Part shown: positions 17,534-25,955 of the stretch, piece after piece
Numbering within the stretch: position 1 is the first letter of the stretch
Layout: every line of letters begins with the position of its first letter
Source of the DNA: Solimonas sp047605265
GTDB lineage: Bacteria; Pseudomonadota; Gammaproteobacteria; Nevskiales; Nevskiaceae
Assembly (NCBI GenBank): GCA_047605265.1
Contig: JASGFY010000003.1
Span: 1-64,000 of the forward strand
Direction of reading: 5' to 3'
Length of the DNA: 64,000 nt
Program-made: the position numbers and the translations under genes
Notes under the pieces: model-generated
What the model saw: only the letters and a program-made list of their open reading frames with translations
Databases searched by the model: none
What the model was told of the DNA's origin: nothing

Positions 17534-18373
17534 ATGAGTCGCGCCGAACTGCAAACTGCGCCTGCCGCACGCCAGGCATTCCGCCCGTCGATCTACGCCT
17601 TGCCGCGCGAAAACGGCGGCCTGCGCTGGCAACTGCCGCAGCCCGACCCCGATCCCGCGCTCGAACGCCTGCACCGCAAGCAGCGACTCGCTGCTGCGTT
17701 TCGCTTGTTCGCGCGTTATGGGTACGACTACGGCGGCGCCGGCCATATCACGGCGCGCGATCCCGAACGCCACGATCACTTCTGGGTCAATCCAGCCGGT
17801 GTCTACTTCGGCCACGTCCGGGTGTCGGACCTGTTGCTTGTCAACGACCGCGGCGAAATCGTCGAAGGCGAAGGCATCCTCAATCGTGCGGCGTTTGCGA
17901 TCCATTCGCAGCTGCATCGCGCGCGCCCGGATGTCATCGCCGCAGCGCACGCGCACGCGACACACGGCAAGGCATGGTCGACGCTGGGCCGGCTGCTCGA
18001 TCCGCTGACGCAGGACGCCTGCGCGTTCTATGGCGACCACGCGCTGTTCGACGATTTCACCGGCGTCGTGCTCGACACCAGCGAGGGTGAGCGCATTGCC
18101 CAGGCGCTGGGCAGCAAAAGTGCCGTCATCCTGCGCAACCATGGATTCCTGACGGTCGGGGCCAGCGTCGAGGCTGCCGTCTGGCGCTTCATCGCACTGG
18201 AGGACGCCGCCCGCACGCAGTTGCTGGCCGAGGCGGCAGGGCAGGTGCGCCCGCTCTCGCACGAAGTGGCGTCGCACACCGCGCGTCAATACAACGGCGA
18301 AATCGGCGGCTGGTTCAGTTTTCAGCCGCTATGGGATCTGATGGTTCGTGAGCAGCCGGATCTGTTCGAATGA
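17534..18373 (+). CDS. class II aldolase/adducin family protein
   Basis: A 279-residue protein. The aldolase II domain (about residues 45-240) shows the phosphate/substrate loop GGAGHITARDPERHDHFWVNPAG and metal-binding histidines in AAAHAHATHGKAW (His139, His141) and ILRNHGFLTVG (His203). Family members are zinc-dependent aldolases, epimerases or decarboxylases such as fuculose-phosphate aldolase and 3-oxo-tetronate-phosphate decarboxylase; many relatives have no assigned reaction. It lies between the monooxygenase and hydroxyacid dehydrogenase genes, so it may process the carbon skeleton left after sulfur removal. Direct evidence for the substrate is lacking. Confidence 0.87.
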   Translation: MSRAELQTAPAARQAFRPSIYALPRENGGLRWQLPQPDPDPALERLHRKQRLAAAFRLFARYGYDYGGAGHITARDPERHDHFWVNPAGVYFGHVRVSDLLLVNDRGEIVEGEGILNRAAFAIHSQLHRARPDVIAAAHAHATHGKAWSTLGRLLDPLTQDACAFYGDHALFDDFTGVVLDTSEGERIAQALGSKSAVILRNHGFLTVGASVEAAVWRFIALEDAARTQLLAEAAGQVRPLSHEVASHTARQYNGEIGGWFSFQPLWDLMVREQPDLFE

Positions 18374-18422
18374 ACCGATGCTCCATCGAGCCGGGGCGTG
18401 ATGCGCAGCAGGGGTGTGCGGC

Positions 18423-19370
18423 GTGAGCCTGACGATTGCCAGCCAGCTCGGCGACGACATCAACGACGAACTGCGGCGCCGCATGCCAGCGCTGGAGATC
18501 GTGGCCGTCAAGCTCGGGGCGCCACAAGCGATTGCCGATGGCATCGAGGTGCTGCTGACCGGGCCGATCCGTGCGCCCGGTGCGCCGCCAGCATCGAGCG
18601 CGCCGCCCGGCTGGCCGTTTTCGCTGAAGTGGGTGCAGCTCGTTTCGGCAGGCATCGACGAGTATCCGCGATGGCTGTTCGATGGGCCGACGGTCACGGC
18701 GGCGCGCGAGGTCTCCGGTGAAGCGCTCGCCGAATTCGCGATCGCCGCGATTTTCTCCGCAGCCAAAGACCTCCCCGAACTGTGGGTCCACGCGACGCAG
18801 GATTGGCGCCCGCGGCCGCTGCGCAGCGTCGCCGGCAGCACGCTCGGCCTTGCCGGCTTCGGTGCGATCGGGCAGGCGCTCGCAAAAAAGGCGCTTGCAC
18901 TCGACATGCGTGTGCTCGCCTTGCGGCGCCATGGACGCGCCAGCGATGTCGCGGGCATCGAGGACGTGCAGGACATCGGCACACTGTTTGAGCGCAGCGA
19001 TCATGTTGTGCTCGGCCTGCCGCTGACGGCGCAGACGCAGGGCATCGTCAATGGCGATCTGCTGGCCCGCGCGAAGCCCGGTCTGCATCTGATCAACCTT
19101 GCGCGTGGCCGCTTGATCGACGACGACGCACTGCTGGCCGCGCTCGACGCATCGCGGCTGTCGCGCGCCACGCTGGACGTCACCTATCCGGAGCCGCTGC
19201 CGGATGGCCATCCGTTCTATCGCCATCCGCGCGTGCAGGTCTCCGCGCATACCGCGGCCTACACGCCGGAAACGCGCGAATCGCTGCTGTCGCGCCTGCT
19301 CGAAAACCTGCAGCGCTATCGGCGCGGTGACGCGCTGCAACACCCGGTCGACATCATCCGCGGCTATTGA
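18423..19370 (+). CDS. D-isomer-specific 2-hydroxyacid dehydrogenase family protein
   Basis: A 315-residue NAD(P)-dependent dehydrogenase. The Rossmann loop is LGLAGFGAIGQALA (Gly145, Gly147, Gly150). The active-site arginine is in LINLARGRLIDDDALL (Arg228), a glutamate in TYPEPLPDGHPFY, and the catalytic histidine in VSAHTAAYTPETR (His276). GTG 18423 is preferred over GTG 18414 because AGGGG (18410-18414) is correctly spaced for it. Such enzymes interconvert 2-oxo and 2-hydroxy acids. Next to a class II aldolase gene it may reduce or oxidise the three-carbon product of the organosulfur pathway. Confidence 0.88.
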   Translation: MSLTIASQLGDDINDELRRRMPALEIVAVKLGAPQAIADGIEVLLTGPIRAPGAPPASSAPPGWPFSLKWVQLVSAGIDEYPRWLFDGPTVTAAREVSGEALAEFAIAAIFSAAKDLPELWVHATQDWRPRPLRSVAGSTLGLAGFGAIGQALAKKALALDMRVLALRRHGRASDVAGIEDVQDIGTLFERSDHVVLGLPLTAQTQGIVNGDLLARAKPGLHLINLARGRLIDDDALLAALDASRLSRATLDVTYPEPLPDGHPFYRHPRVQVSAHTAAYTPETRESLLSRLLENLQRYRRGDALQHPVDIIRGY

Positions 19371-19379
19371 GGAATCCAG

Positions 19380-19979
19380 ATGGCAACGATCATCACGCCG
19401 GATGCCGTGCCTCGCCTGCACGCGGTCGTGCGCGGCTATGCGACGCTGTTGTCGCGCACCACCGACGAAGCGGTGATCCTCGCCGAGGGGCGCGAACTGC
19501 TGCGCGCGTTGGTCCGCGACGATGACTGGCTGCCGCCGGCCTACGCCGTGCCGGACCCGAGCCGCTACTGCCAGTACCCGCTGTACGTCGATCCGGAGGG
19601 ACGCTTCTCGATCGTCAGTTTCGTATGGGGTCCAGGCCAGCGGACGCCGATCCACGACCACACCGTGTGGGGTCTGATCGGCATGTTGCGCGGCGCCGAG
19701 CGTTCGCAGCGTTACGTGCTCGACGCCGATGGCAAGCCGCGGCCTGAGGGCGAGCAGGAGTGCCTGCGCCCCGGCGATGTCGAAGCGGTGTCGCCGCGCG
19801 TGGGCGACATTCACGAAGTCGCCAATGCCTACGACGATCGCGTCTCGATCAGCATTCATGTCTACGGCGCCGATATCGGCGCCGTGCGTCGCTCGGTGTT
19901 CACCCCGGACGGCATTCGCAAACCCTTCGTCTCAGGGTATACACAGCCGCAGGCTTCACTATCCGGTGCATCGTCATGA
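19380..19979 (+). CDS. 3-mercaptopropionate dioxygenase-type thiol dioxygenase
   Basis: A 199-residue cupin of the cysteine dioxygenase superfamily. The iron ligands are His92 and His94 (TPIHDHTVWGLIGML) and His145 (GDIHEVANA). The outer-sphere triad Ser158-His160-Tyr162 (SISIHVYG) is also present. At the place where mammalian cysteine dioxygenase has Arg60 the sequence reads RYCQYPLYVD, with Gln65, as in bacterial enzymes that oxidise 3-mercaptopropionate to 3-sulfinopropionate. The GADIGAVRRSVF tail is also typical of that group. GAGGA precedes the start; the stop overlaps the rhodanese start (ATGA). Thiol oxidation is well supported; the exact thiol in vivo is inferred. Confidence 0.93.
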   Translation: MATIITPDAVPRLHAVVRGYATLLSRTTDEAVILAEGRELLRALVRDDDWLPPAYAVPDPSRYCQYPLYVDPEGRFSIVSFVWGPGQRTPIHDHTVWGLIGMLRGAERSQRYVLDADGKPRPEGEQECLRPGDVEAVSPRVGDIHEVANAYDDRVSISIHVYGADIGAVRRSVFTPDGIRKPFVSGYTQPQASLSGASS

Positions 19980-21589
19980 CAGCCGCCGTTCCAACTGTTT
20001 CCGGATCGCCGATCGGCGAGCGCCGCTACGCCGAGATTCGCGCGGCGCTGCTCGCGCGACGCGAGATCGCGCTGCTCGATGTCCGCGAGGAAGATCCCTA
20101 TGCACAGGAGCATCCGCTGTTCGCGGTGAACCTGCCGCTGAGCCGTCTCGAACTCGAAGCCTGGGATCGTCTGCCGCGCCGTGACGTCGAGATCGTCGTC
20201 TACGACGACGGCGAGCAATGGGCCAGCGTTGCCGCGCGACGGCTGCGTGCGCTTGGTTACTCGAACGTGCATCTGCTCGCCGGTGGCCTGCAGGGCTGGC
20301 GCGATGCCGGAGGCGAACTGTTCCGTGACGTCAACGTGCCGAGCAAGGCTTTCGGCGAACTGGTCGAGGCCGAGCGCCATACGCCCTCGCTGTCCGCTGC
20401 GGAAGTGCAGGCGCTGCTCGATGCGAACGGCGACGTCGTGGTCGTCGACGTGCGCCGTTTCGATGAGTACCGGACCATGAATATTCCGGGGTCTACGAGC
20501 GTGCCGGGCGGCGAGCTGGTTTATCGCATCGCCGATCTCGTAACGAACCCGCGTACGAAGATCATCGTCAATTGCGCGGGACGCACGCGCAGCATCATCG
20601 GCACACAGTCGCTGGTGAATGCCGGCATCCCGAATCCGGTCGCCGCGTTGCGCAACGGAACAATCGGCTGGACGCTCGCCCGTCAGTCGCTCGAACATGG
20701 CGCGCAGCGCCGTTTCGGCGAAGTCAGCGCACCGGCCGCGCGCGACGCCGCGCGGCGCGCCAGGGCGATCGCCGATCGCGCGGGTGTGCTGCGTGTCGAT
20801 GCGCATACGGTCGATGTCTGGTTGCAGGCCGGCGACCGCACCCTTTATTGCTGCGATGTCCGCACGCCGGAAGAATTCGCGCGCGGTCATTTGCAGGGCT
20901 TTCGTTCGACGCCGGGCGGGCAGCTGGTCCAGGAAACCGACCATACGGCCGCCGTGCGTGGCGCGCGGCTCGTGCTGGTCGACGACGACGGCGTGCGCGC
21001 CAACATGACGGCGTCCTGGCTCGCGCAGATGAACTGGGAGGTCTACGTTCTCGATGGCGTCCCGGCAGATGCGTTCACCGCGCGTGGTGAGTTCGTGCCC
21101 TCGAGGCCGGAGCCGCCGCCGACCGAGCTCGTGAGTACCGAGGAGCTCGCGCAGTGGCTGCATGACGATCCGCAGACGGTTGTCGTCGACCTTGCCTCGC
21201 ATGCCGTCCATCGCAAGGCTCATCTGCCCGGCGCGCGATTCGCGATTCGTGCGCGACTGGCGGAGGATCTCGCGGCGGCGCCGATTGCGCGCCGCTACGT
21301 GTTGACGTCCCCGGACGGGTTGCTGGCGCGCTTCGCGGCGCCGGAGCTGCAGGCTTTCGTCAATATTCCGGTGCTCGCCCTCGCGGGAGGCACTGAGACG
21401 TGGCGTGCGGCGGGGCGCCCGCTGTCGGATGTGGCGACGGCGCCGCTGTCGCCACTCATCGATCGTTATCGTCGTCCCTATGAAGGGACCGACAACGCCG
21501 AGAGCGCCATGCAGGCCTATCTGGATTGGGAATTCGGACTGGTCGCGCAACTCGCGCGCGATGGCACGCACGGCTTCTTCGTGGTGTAG
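19976..21589 (+). CDS. four-domain rhodanese (sulfurtransferase) protein
   Basis: A 537-residue protein of four successive rhodanese-like domains (about residues 10-115, 135-245, 265-365 and 370-465) and a 70-residue tail. Only domain 2 has a candidate catalytic cysteine, Cys200 in the loop IIVNCAGRTRS. The equivalent loops of the others read VVYDDGEQWAS, VLVDDDGVRAN and VLTSPDGLLAR without cysteine. The active domain should carry sulfane sulfur to thiophilic acceptors such as sulfite or cyanide. It overlaps the thiol dioxygenase gene by four bases, implying coupled translation and a shared role, for example clearing persulfide or thiosulfate formed during thiol oxidation. Confidence 0.9.
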   Translation: MTAAVPTVSGSPIGERRYAEIRAALLARREIALLDVREEDPYAQEHPLFAVNLPLSRLELEAWDRLPRRDVEIVVYDDGEQWASVAARRLRALGYSNVHLLAGGLQGWRDAGGELFRDVNVPSKAFGELVEAERHTPSLSAAEVQALLDANGDVVVVDVRRFDEYRTMNIPGSTSVPGGELVYRIADLVTNPRTKIIVNCAGRTRSIIGTQSLVNAGIPNPVAALRNGTIGWTLARQSLEHGAQRRFGEVSAPAARDAARRARAIADRAGVLRVDAHTVDVWLQAGDRTLYCCDVRTPEEFARGHLQGFRSTPGGQLVQETDHTAAVRGARLVLVDDDGVRANMTASWLAQMNWEVYVLDGVPADAFTARGEFVPSRPEPPPTELVSTEELAQWLHDDPQTVVVDLASHAVHRKAHLPGARFAIRARLAEDLAAAPIARRYVLTSPDGLLARFAAPELQAFVNIPVLALAGGTETWRAAGRPLSDVATAPLSPLIDRYRRPYEGTDNAESAMQAYLDWEFGLVAQLARDGTHGFFVV

Positions 21590-21799
21590 GCGCAAACGCG
21601 GCGGCAGCATGTGGTGATGGTGGATGCATGCCGCCAGACCTTGCTCTTCGCTACGTCCGTGCCGAAGAACCGCTGCATGGCGTTTCCCGCATCAGGCACG
21701 GCTGATGTCGCTCGGGTGTGCCTTTCCTTTCACCCGCCTGTGATCTTGAGATCAAGCGCACGCGCATTGCGCCGGCCCGGCGAACGGCGCGGACGGCGA
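21590..21799. other. spacer between convergent rhodanese and argA genes
   Basis: 210 bases between two convergent genes. No coding frame with protein character, no stable terminator hairpin and no repeat was recognised. It marks the right edge of the organosulfur island. Confidence 0.4.
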
Positions 21800-23116
21800 C
21801 TACAGGTCCTTGACCAGCACCAGCGAATTGCGCTGGTAGTTGTAGAGGCGCTGCTTCTGTGCCGGCAGCCCGTCGGGCGACGCCTTGCCGAAGCCGTGCT
21901 CGATGAACCAGTGCGGCGTGTGCGTCGTCAGGCTGAACAGCTTCTTCAGGCCCAGCGCGCGCGCCTCGGCCTCGACGCGCTTGAGCAGGGCGGCGGCGCG
22001 GCCGGCGCGGCGGTACTCGGGATGCACGGCGACGCAGGCCAGTTCGCCCATGCCGTTCTGCGGGAACGGGAACAGCGCGCAGCAGGCGATGACCAGGCCG
22101 TCGCGGACGATGACGTTGAAGTGCTGGATGTCGAGCTCGAGCTGTTCTCGCGAGCGCGGCACCAGCACGCCCTGCTGCTCGAGCGGCTGGATCAGCGCGA
22201 GCACGCCGCCGACGTCCTCGATCGTCGCGTCGCGCGTCGCCTCGTAGTCGGCGTCCGAGTACAGCATCAGGCCGACGCCGTCGCGCGTGTACAGCTCGCG
22301 CAGCAGCGCGCCGTCGTCGTGGCCGACGAGATGGATGCGCTTGACACCGCCCTTGGTCGCGGCGAGCGCGGCCTGCAGGTAGCTGCGGTCGACGGCGGTC
22401 AGCGTTCCGCTCTCCAGCAACTTCTCGCCCTCGGCCCACGACAGCTGGCCGGCGTCGCCGGTGCCATCCGCGAGACCCCATTGTCCGGGATCGGTCGGCG
22501 TGACGAACACCAGCTTGTCGGCGCCGATCGCCACGGCGACCGCGGTGGCGAGATCCTCGGCGCGCAGGTTGAAGGTCTCGCCGGTCGGCGAGTAGCCGAT
22601 CGGCGAGAGCAGGGCGATGCGATCCTGCGCGAGCACCTGATCGATGGTCCCGGTGTCGACGCGGCGCACCTCGCCGGTGAACTGGTGGTCGATGCCGCCG
22701 CGCACGCCGACCGGCCGCGCGGTGATCCAGTTGCCGCCGGCGACGCGCAGGCGCGCGCCGCCCATCGGCGTCGAGGCCAGCGAAGTCGACAGCCGCGCCT
22801 CGATGTCCAGGCGCACGGTGCCGGCCGCCGCCTTCGCGCAGTCGAGCGCGGCGCGGTCGGTGACGCGCACGTTGTCGACGAACTGCGGCGTCAGGCCCTT
22901 GGCCTTCAACATCGCGTCGATCTGCGGGCGGATGCCGTGTACGAGGATCAGCTTGACGCCAAGGCTGTGCAGCAGGGCGATGTCGTAGATCAGCGAGTCG
23001 AAGTCGGCGCGCTCGGCCGCCTCGCCGCCGAAGGCGATGACGAACACGCGGCCGTTGTGCGCATGCACATACGGGGCGCAGCCGCGCAGCACGGAGACGA
23101 AATCGGGCGGGTTCAT
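21800..23116 (-). CDS. argA: amino-acid N-acetyltransferase (N-acetylglutamate synthase)
   Basis: A 438-residue two-domain enzyme that acetylates glutamate from acetyl-CoA, the first step of arginine synthesis. Residues 1-285 form an amino-acid-kinase domain (VFVIAFGGEAAERADF, LHSLGVKLILVHGIRPQID, DRIALLSPIGYSPTGETFNL). Residues 290-438 form a GNAT domain (GELACVAVHPEYRRAGRAAALL with the acetyl-CoA loop, then LTTHTPHWFIEHGF). The architecture matches proteobacterial ArgA. The start MNPPDFVSVL at 23116 is six bases after a perfect TATAAT, so the mRNA is probably leaderless. An upstream ATG at 23221 would add an unrelated Arg-rich extension. Confidence 0.95.
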   Translation of the reverse strand: MNPPDFVSVLRGCAPYVHAHNGRVFVIAFGGEAAERADFDSLIYDIALLHSLGVKLILVHGIRPQIDAMLKAKGLTPQFVDNVRVTDRAALDCAKAAAGTVRLDIEARLSTSLASTPMGGARLRVAGGNWITARPVGVRGGIDHQFTGEVRRVDTGTIDQVLAQDRIALLSPIGYSPTGETFNLRAEDLATAVAVAIGADKLVFVTPTDPGQWGLADGTGDAGQLSWAEGEKLLESGTLTAVDRSYLQAALAATKGGVKRIHLVGHDDGALLRELYTRDGVGLMLYSDADYEATRDATIEDVGGVLALIQPLEQQGVLVPRSREQLELDIQHFNVIVRDGLVIACCALFPFPQNGMGELACVAVHPEYRRAGRAAALLKRVEAEARALGLKKLFSLTTHTPHWFIEHGFGKASPDGLPAQKQRLYNYQRNSLVLVKDL

Positions 23117-23122
23117 CGGCGG

Positions 23123-23128
23123 ATTATA
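23123..23128 (-). promoter_or_regulatory. TATAAT -10 of argA, six bases before ATG
   Basis: On the minus strand TATAAT is followed by six bases and then the argA ATG, placing the expected transcription start on or next to the start codon. A weak -35 (TTCGAA) lies 17 bases upstream of it. No Shine-Dalgarno sequence can fit in the leader. Confidence 0.6.
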
Positions 23129-23285
23129 GGGCGGAGGGCCCGTCGTTCGAACTGATCGACGCCGGCAAGCTGGCGTTCGCCTCGGCGTCGTCGATCTCGT
23201 GCTGCGCCCGCATCCGTTCATCCAGCGAGCCCGTCATTCCCTCCTTCGCGGAAATCGACGATGACTTCGGCTCAGCCCGCATGCG

Positions 23286-24137
23286 TCAGAACGTCAGCTG
23301 CGCGGCGTGGAAGGCGAGATGGTCGGCGACGAAGCTCTGGATGAACCAGTAGCTGTGGTCGTAACCGGCATGACGGCGCAGGCGTAGCGCTTGCCCTGAT
23401 TCCGCAGCCGCCGCTTCGAGCGCCTGTGGGTGCAGCTGGCCGGCGAGGAACTGATCGGCTTCGCCCTGGTCGACGAGGATTTCACGCGGATGCGGGCGCG
23501 TGCGCATCAGCACGCTGGCGTCCCAGTGCTGCCAGCCGGCCGTGTCGCCGCCGAGATAATGGGTGAAAGCCTTCCGGCCCCAGGGCACGGCGATCGGGTT
23601 GCTGATCGGCGCGAACGCCGATGCCGAGTGCCAGCGCTGCGGATGGCGCAGCGCCGTGACCAGCGCGCCGTGGCCACCCATCGAGTGGCCGAAGATGCCG
23701 CGTGCGTCGCGCCGCGCCGGGAAGTGCGCCTCGACCAGATCCGGCAGCTCGTGATTGACGTACGAGCCCATGCGATAGTGCGCGGCCCACAGCGAGGCGG
23801 TCGCGTCGATGTAGAAGCCGGCGCCGACGCCGAAATCCCAGTGTTCGCGGTCGCCCGGCAGCTCGATGCCGCGCGGGCTGGTGTCGCAGGCGACGAGCAT
23901 CAGGCCGAGCTCGGCGGCGCGCCGCTGCGCGCCGGCCTTGATCATGAAAGTCTCTTCGGTGCAGGTCAGGCCGGCGAGGAAATACAGCGCCGGCACCGCG
24001 CCGTTCTTCGCCTGCGGCGGCTGGAAGACGGCGAAGTTCATCGTCGTGCCGGTCTGCGCCGAAGCATGCGAGTAGAAGCCCTGCACGCCGCCGAAGCAGG
24101 CGTGCTCGCCGCGCGTCTCGATGGTCGGCGTCGCCAT
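23286..24137 (-). CDS. fghA: S-formylglutathione hydrolase
   Basis: A 283-residue esterase D-type alpha/beta hydrolase that splits S-formylglutathione into glutathione and formate, the last step of glutathione-dependent formaldehyde detoxification. Motifs seen are PALYFLAGLTCTEETFMIKAGAQ, the nucleophile elbow GHSMGGHGA (Ser152), the acid in LVDQGEADQFL and the base in GYDHSYWF (His261). Its ATG overlaps the stop of adhC by one base, so the two are co-transcribed and translationally coupled. Confidence 0.96.
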   Translation of the reverse strand: MATPTIETRGEHACFGGVQGFYSHASAQTGTTMNFAVFQPPQAKNGAVPALYFLAGLTCTEETFMIKAGAQRRAAELGLMLVACDTSPRGIELPGDREHWDFGVGAGFYIDATASLWAAHYRMGSYVNHELPDLVEAHFPARRDARGIFGHSMGGHGALVTALRHPQRWHSASAFAPISNPIAVPWGRKAFTHYLGGDTAGWQHWDASVLMRTRPHPREILVDQGEADQFLAGQLHPQALEAAAAESGQALRLRRHAGYDHSYWFIQSFVADHLAFHAAQLTF

Positions 24138-25246
24138 CAGTAGACCACCACGCTGCGGATCGACTCGCCGCGGGCCATCAGATCGAAACCCTCGTTGATG
24201 CGCTCCAGCGGCAGCACGTGCGTGATCATCGGATCGATGGCGATCTTGTTGTCCATGTACCAGTCGACGATCTTCGGTACGTCGGTGCGGCCGCGCGCGC
24301 CGCCGAAGGCCGAACCCTGCCAGCGCCGGCCGGTGACGAGCTGGAACGGCCGCGTCGCGATTTCCTGGCCGGCCGCGGCGACGCCGATGATGGTGCTGAC
24401 GCCCCAGCCGCGATGGCAGCATTCAAGCGCCTGGCGCATCAGCGTGGTGTTGCCGACGCATTCGAAGCTGTAGTCGGCGCCGCCGCCGGTCAGCTCAACG
24501 AGATGCGCGACGAGCTCGCCCTCGAGCACCGATGGGTTGACGAAATGCGTCATGCCGAACCGGCGCGCCATCGCCTCGCGCGCCGGGTTGACGTCGACGC
24601 CGATGATCTTGTCGGCGCCGACCATCTTGGCGCCCTGGATCACGTTGAGGCCGATGCCGCCGAGCCCGAAGACGACGACGTTGGCGCCGGCCTCGACCTT
24701 GGCGGTGAACAGCACGGCGCCGATGCCGGTCGTCACGCCGCAGCCGATGTAGCAGACCTTGTCGAACGGCGCGTCGTCGCGGATCTTCGCCAGCGCGATC
24801 TCCGGCATCACTGTGTAATTGGCGAACGTCGAGCAGCCCATGTAGTGGTGGATGGGCCTGCCCTGAAAGCTGAAGCGCGAGGTGCCGTCCGGCATCAGGC
24901 CCTTGCCCTGCGTGGCGCGGATCGCCGTGCAGAGGTTGGTCTTGCGCGAGGTGCAGCTCTTGCATTCGCGGCATTCCGGCGTGTACAGCGGAATCACGTG
25001 GTCGCCGCGCCGAAGCGACTTCACGCCAAGGCCGACCTCGACGACGACGCCGGCGCCCTCGTGGCCGAGGATGCTCGGGAACAGGCCTTCCGGATCGGCG
25101 CCGGACAGCGTGTACTTGTCGGTGTGGCAGATGCCGGTCGCCTTCAGCTCGACGAGCACTTCGCCGGCCTTCGGGCCGTCGAGCTGCACGGTTTCGACGG
25201 CGAGGGGCTGGCCGGCTTCGAAGGCGACGGCGGCGCGAACGTCCAT
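24137..25246 (-). CDS. adhC: S-(hydroxymethyl)glutathione dehydrogenase / class III alcohol dehydrogenase
   Basis: A 369-residue zinc alcohol dehydrogenase that oxidises the spontaneous formaldehyde-glutathione adduct to S-formylglutathione with NAD. Catalytic zinc ligands are in ATGICHTD and GHEGAGVVVEVG. The structural zinc cysteines are in PECRECKSCTSRKTNLC, and the coenzyme fold is VVVFGLGGIGLNVIQGAKMVGA. The class III wording (KGLMPDGTSRFSFQGRPIHHYMGCSTFANYTV) is clear. The start MDVRAAVAFEAG at 25246 is preferred to a longer extension to 25450. It forms an operon with fghA. No regulator of the FrmR type is adjacent. Confidence 0.96.
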   Translation of the reverse strand: MDVRAAVAFEAGQPLAVETVQLDGPKAGEVLVELKATGICHTDKYTLSGADPEGLFPSILGHEGAGVVVEVGLGVKSLRRGDHVIPLYTPECRECKSCTSRKTNLCTAIRATQGKGLMPDGTSRFSFQGRPIHHYMGCSTFANYTVMPEIALAKIRDDAPFDKVCYIGCGVTTGIGAVLFTAKVEAGANVVVFGLGGIGLNVIQGAKMVGADKIIGVDVNPAREAMARRFGMTHFVNPSVLEGELVAHLVELTGGGADYSFECVGNTTLMRQALECCHRGWGVSTIIGVAAAGQEIATRPFQLVTGRRWQGSAFGGARGRTDVPKIVDWYMDNKIAIDPMITHVLPLERINEGFDLMARGESIRSVVVY

Positions 25247-25357
25247 GGGGAAGCTCCGGTTGATGGGCGGGCAGCGGCGGCGCATCTTAAACCGATCGCC
25301 GCGCGCGTCGTCCCGCACTGCGGGAAATCCCGGCGGCGGCCCGCGGGACGCGAGGCC

Positions 25358-25363
25358 TATAAT
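25358..25363 (+). promoter_or_regulatory. TATAAT -10 of ygfB, six bases before ATG
   Basis: CCTATAATGCGCGG is followed directly by ATG 25370. A normal -10 to +1 distance puts the transcript start at the initiation codon, so no ribosome-binding site is transcribed. No recognisable -35 is present. Confidence 0.6.
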
Positions 25364-25369
25364 GCGCGG

Positions 25370-25936
25370 ATGCCCGTTTCCATTGCCTACGAACAATTGT
25401 CCGATGCCCTCTCGCGTGTCGGTCGCAGCGGCGATGCTGCCGAGTACCACGGCGCGCTGTGCGGCGCGCTGTGCCTCGTCAAGCCCGACGACATCGACCT
25501 GATGCGCCTGATCGAGGCCGGCGACGCGCCCGTGCCGAACGATGCCGAGGCGCGCCGCGCCTTCGTCGCGCTGCGCGACGAGACGGTCGAGGCGCTGCAG
25601 GACAGCGGGATGGTGTTCGCGCTGCTGCTGCCGGACGACGAGGTCGCGCTGGTGCCGCGCACGCGCGCGCTGGTCGCGTGGTGCGAGGGCTTTCTTTACG
25701 GCCTCGCCAGCCGTCCGGGCCTCGACCTGAAAAAGCTATCCGAAGACGCGCGCGAGATCGTCCATGATCTCACCGAATTCACGCAGGCCGCGGTCGGCGA
25801 GGAGGAGGATCCGAACATCGAGGAGACGGCCTACGCCGAACTCGTCGAGTACGTGCGCGTCGGCGTGCAGCTGCTGTACATGGAATTGCATCCGCGGCCG
25901 ACGCTCGATCCGGCCGAGTCCCAGCATCTGCACTGA
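25370..25936 (+). CDS. ygfB: UPF0149 family protein YgfB
   Basis: A 188-residue acidic helical protein of the YgfB/UPF0149 (YecA-like) family, with AEYHGALCGALC near the N terminus, LVAWCEGFLYGLAS in the middle and NIEETAYAELVEYVRVGVQLLYMEL at the C-terminal end. The family is regulatory; in Pseudomonas aeruginosa YgfB affects ampDh3 expression through AlpA. It heads the conserved ygfB-pepP-ubiH-ubiI gene string. The start at 25370 is set by family similarity and lies six bases after a perfect TATAAT. Confidence 0.93.
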   Translation: MPVSIAYEQLSDALSRVGRSGDAAEYHGALCGALCLVKPDDIDLMRLIEAGDAPVPNDAEARRAFVALRDETVEALQDSGMVFALLLPDDEVALVPRTRALVAWCEGFLYGLASRPGLDLKKLSEDAREIVHDLTEFTQAAVGEEEDPNIEETAYAELVEYVRVGVQLLYMELHPRPTLDPAESQHLH

Positions 25937-25955
25937 ACCTCACCCGCGAAGCATT

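Noticed and set aside
21611..23155. A 514-codon plus-strand frame opposite argA
   Set aside because: No protein character; argA on the other strand is complete with both domains.
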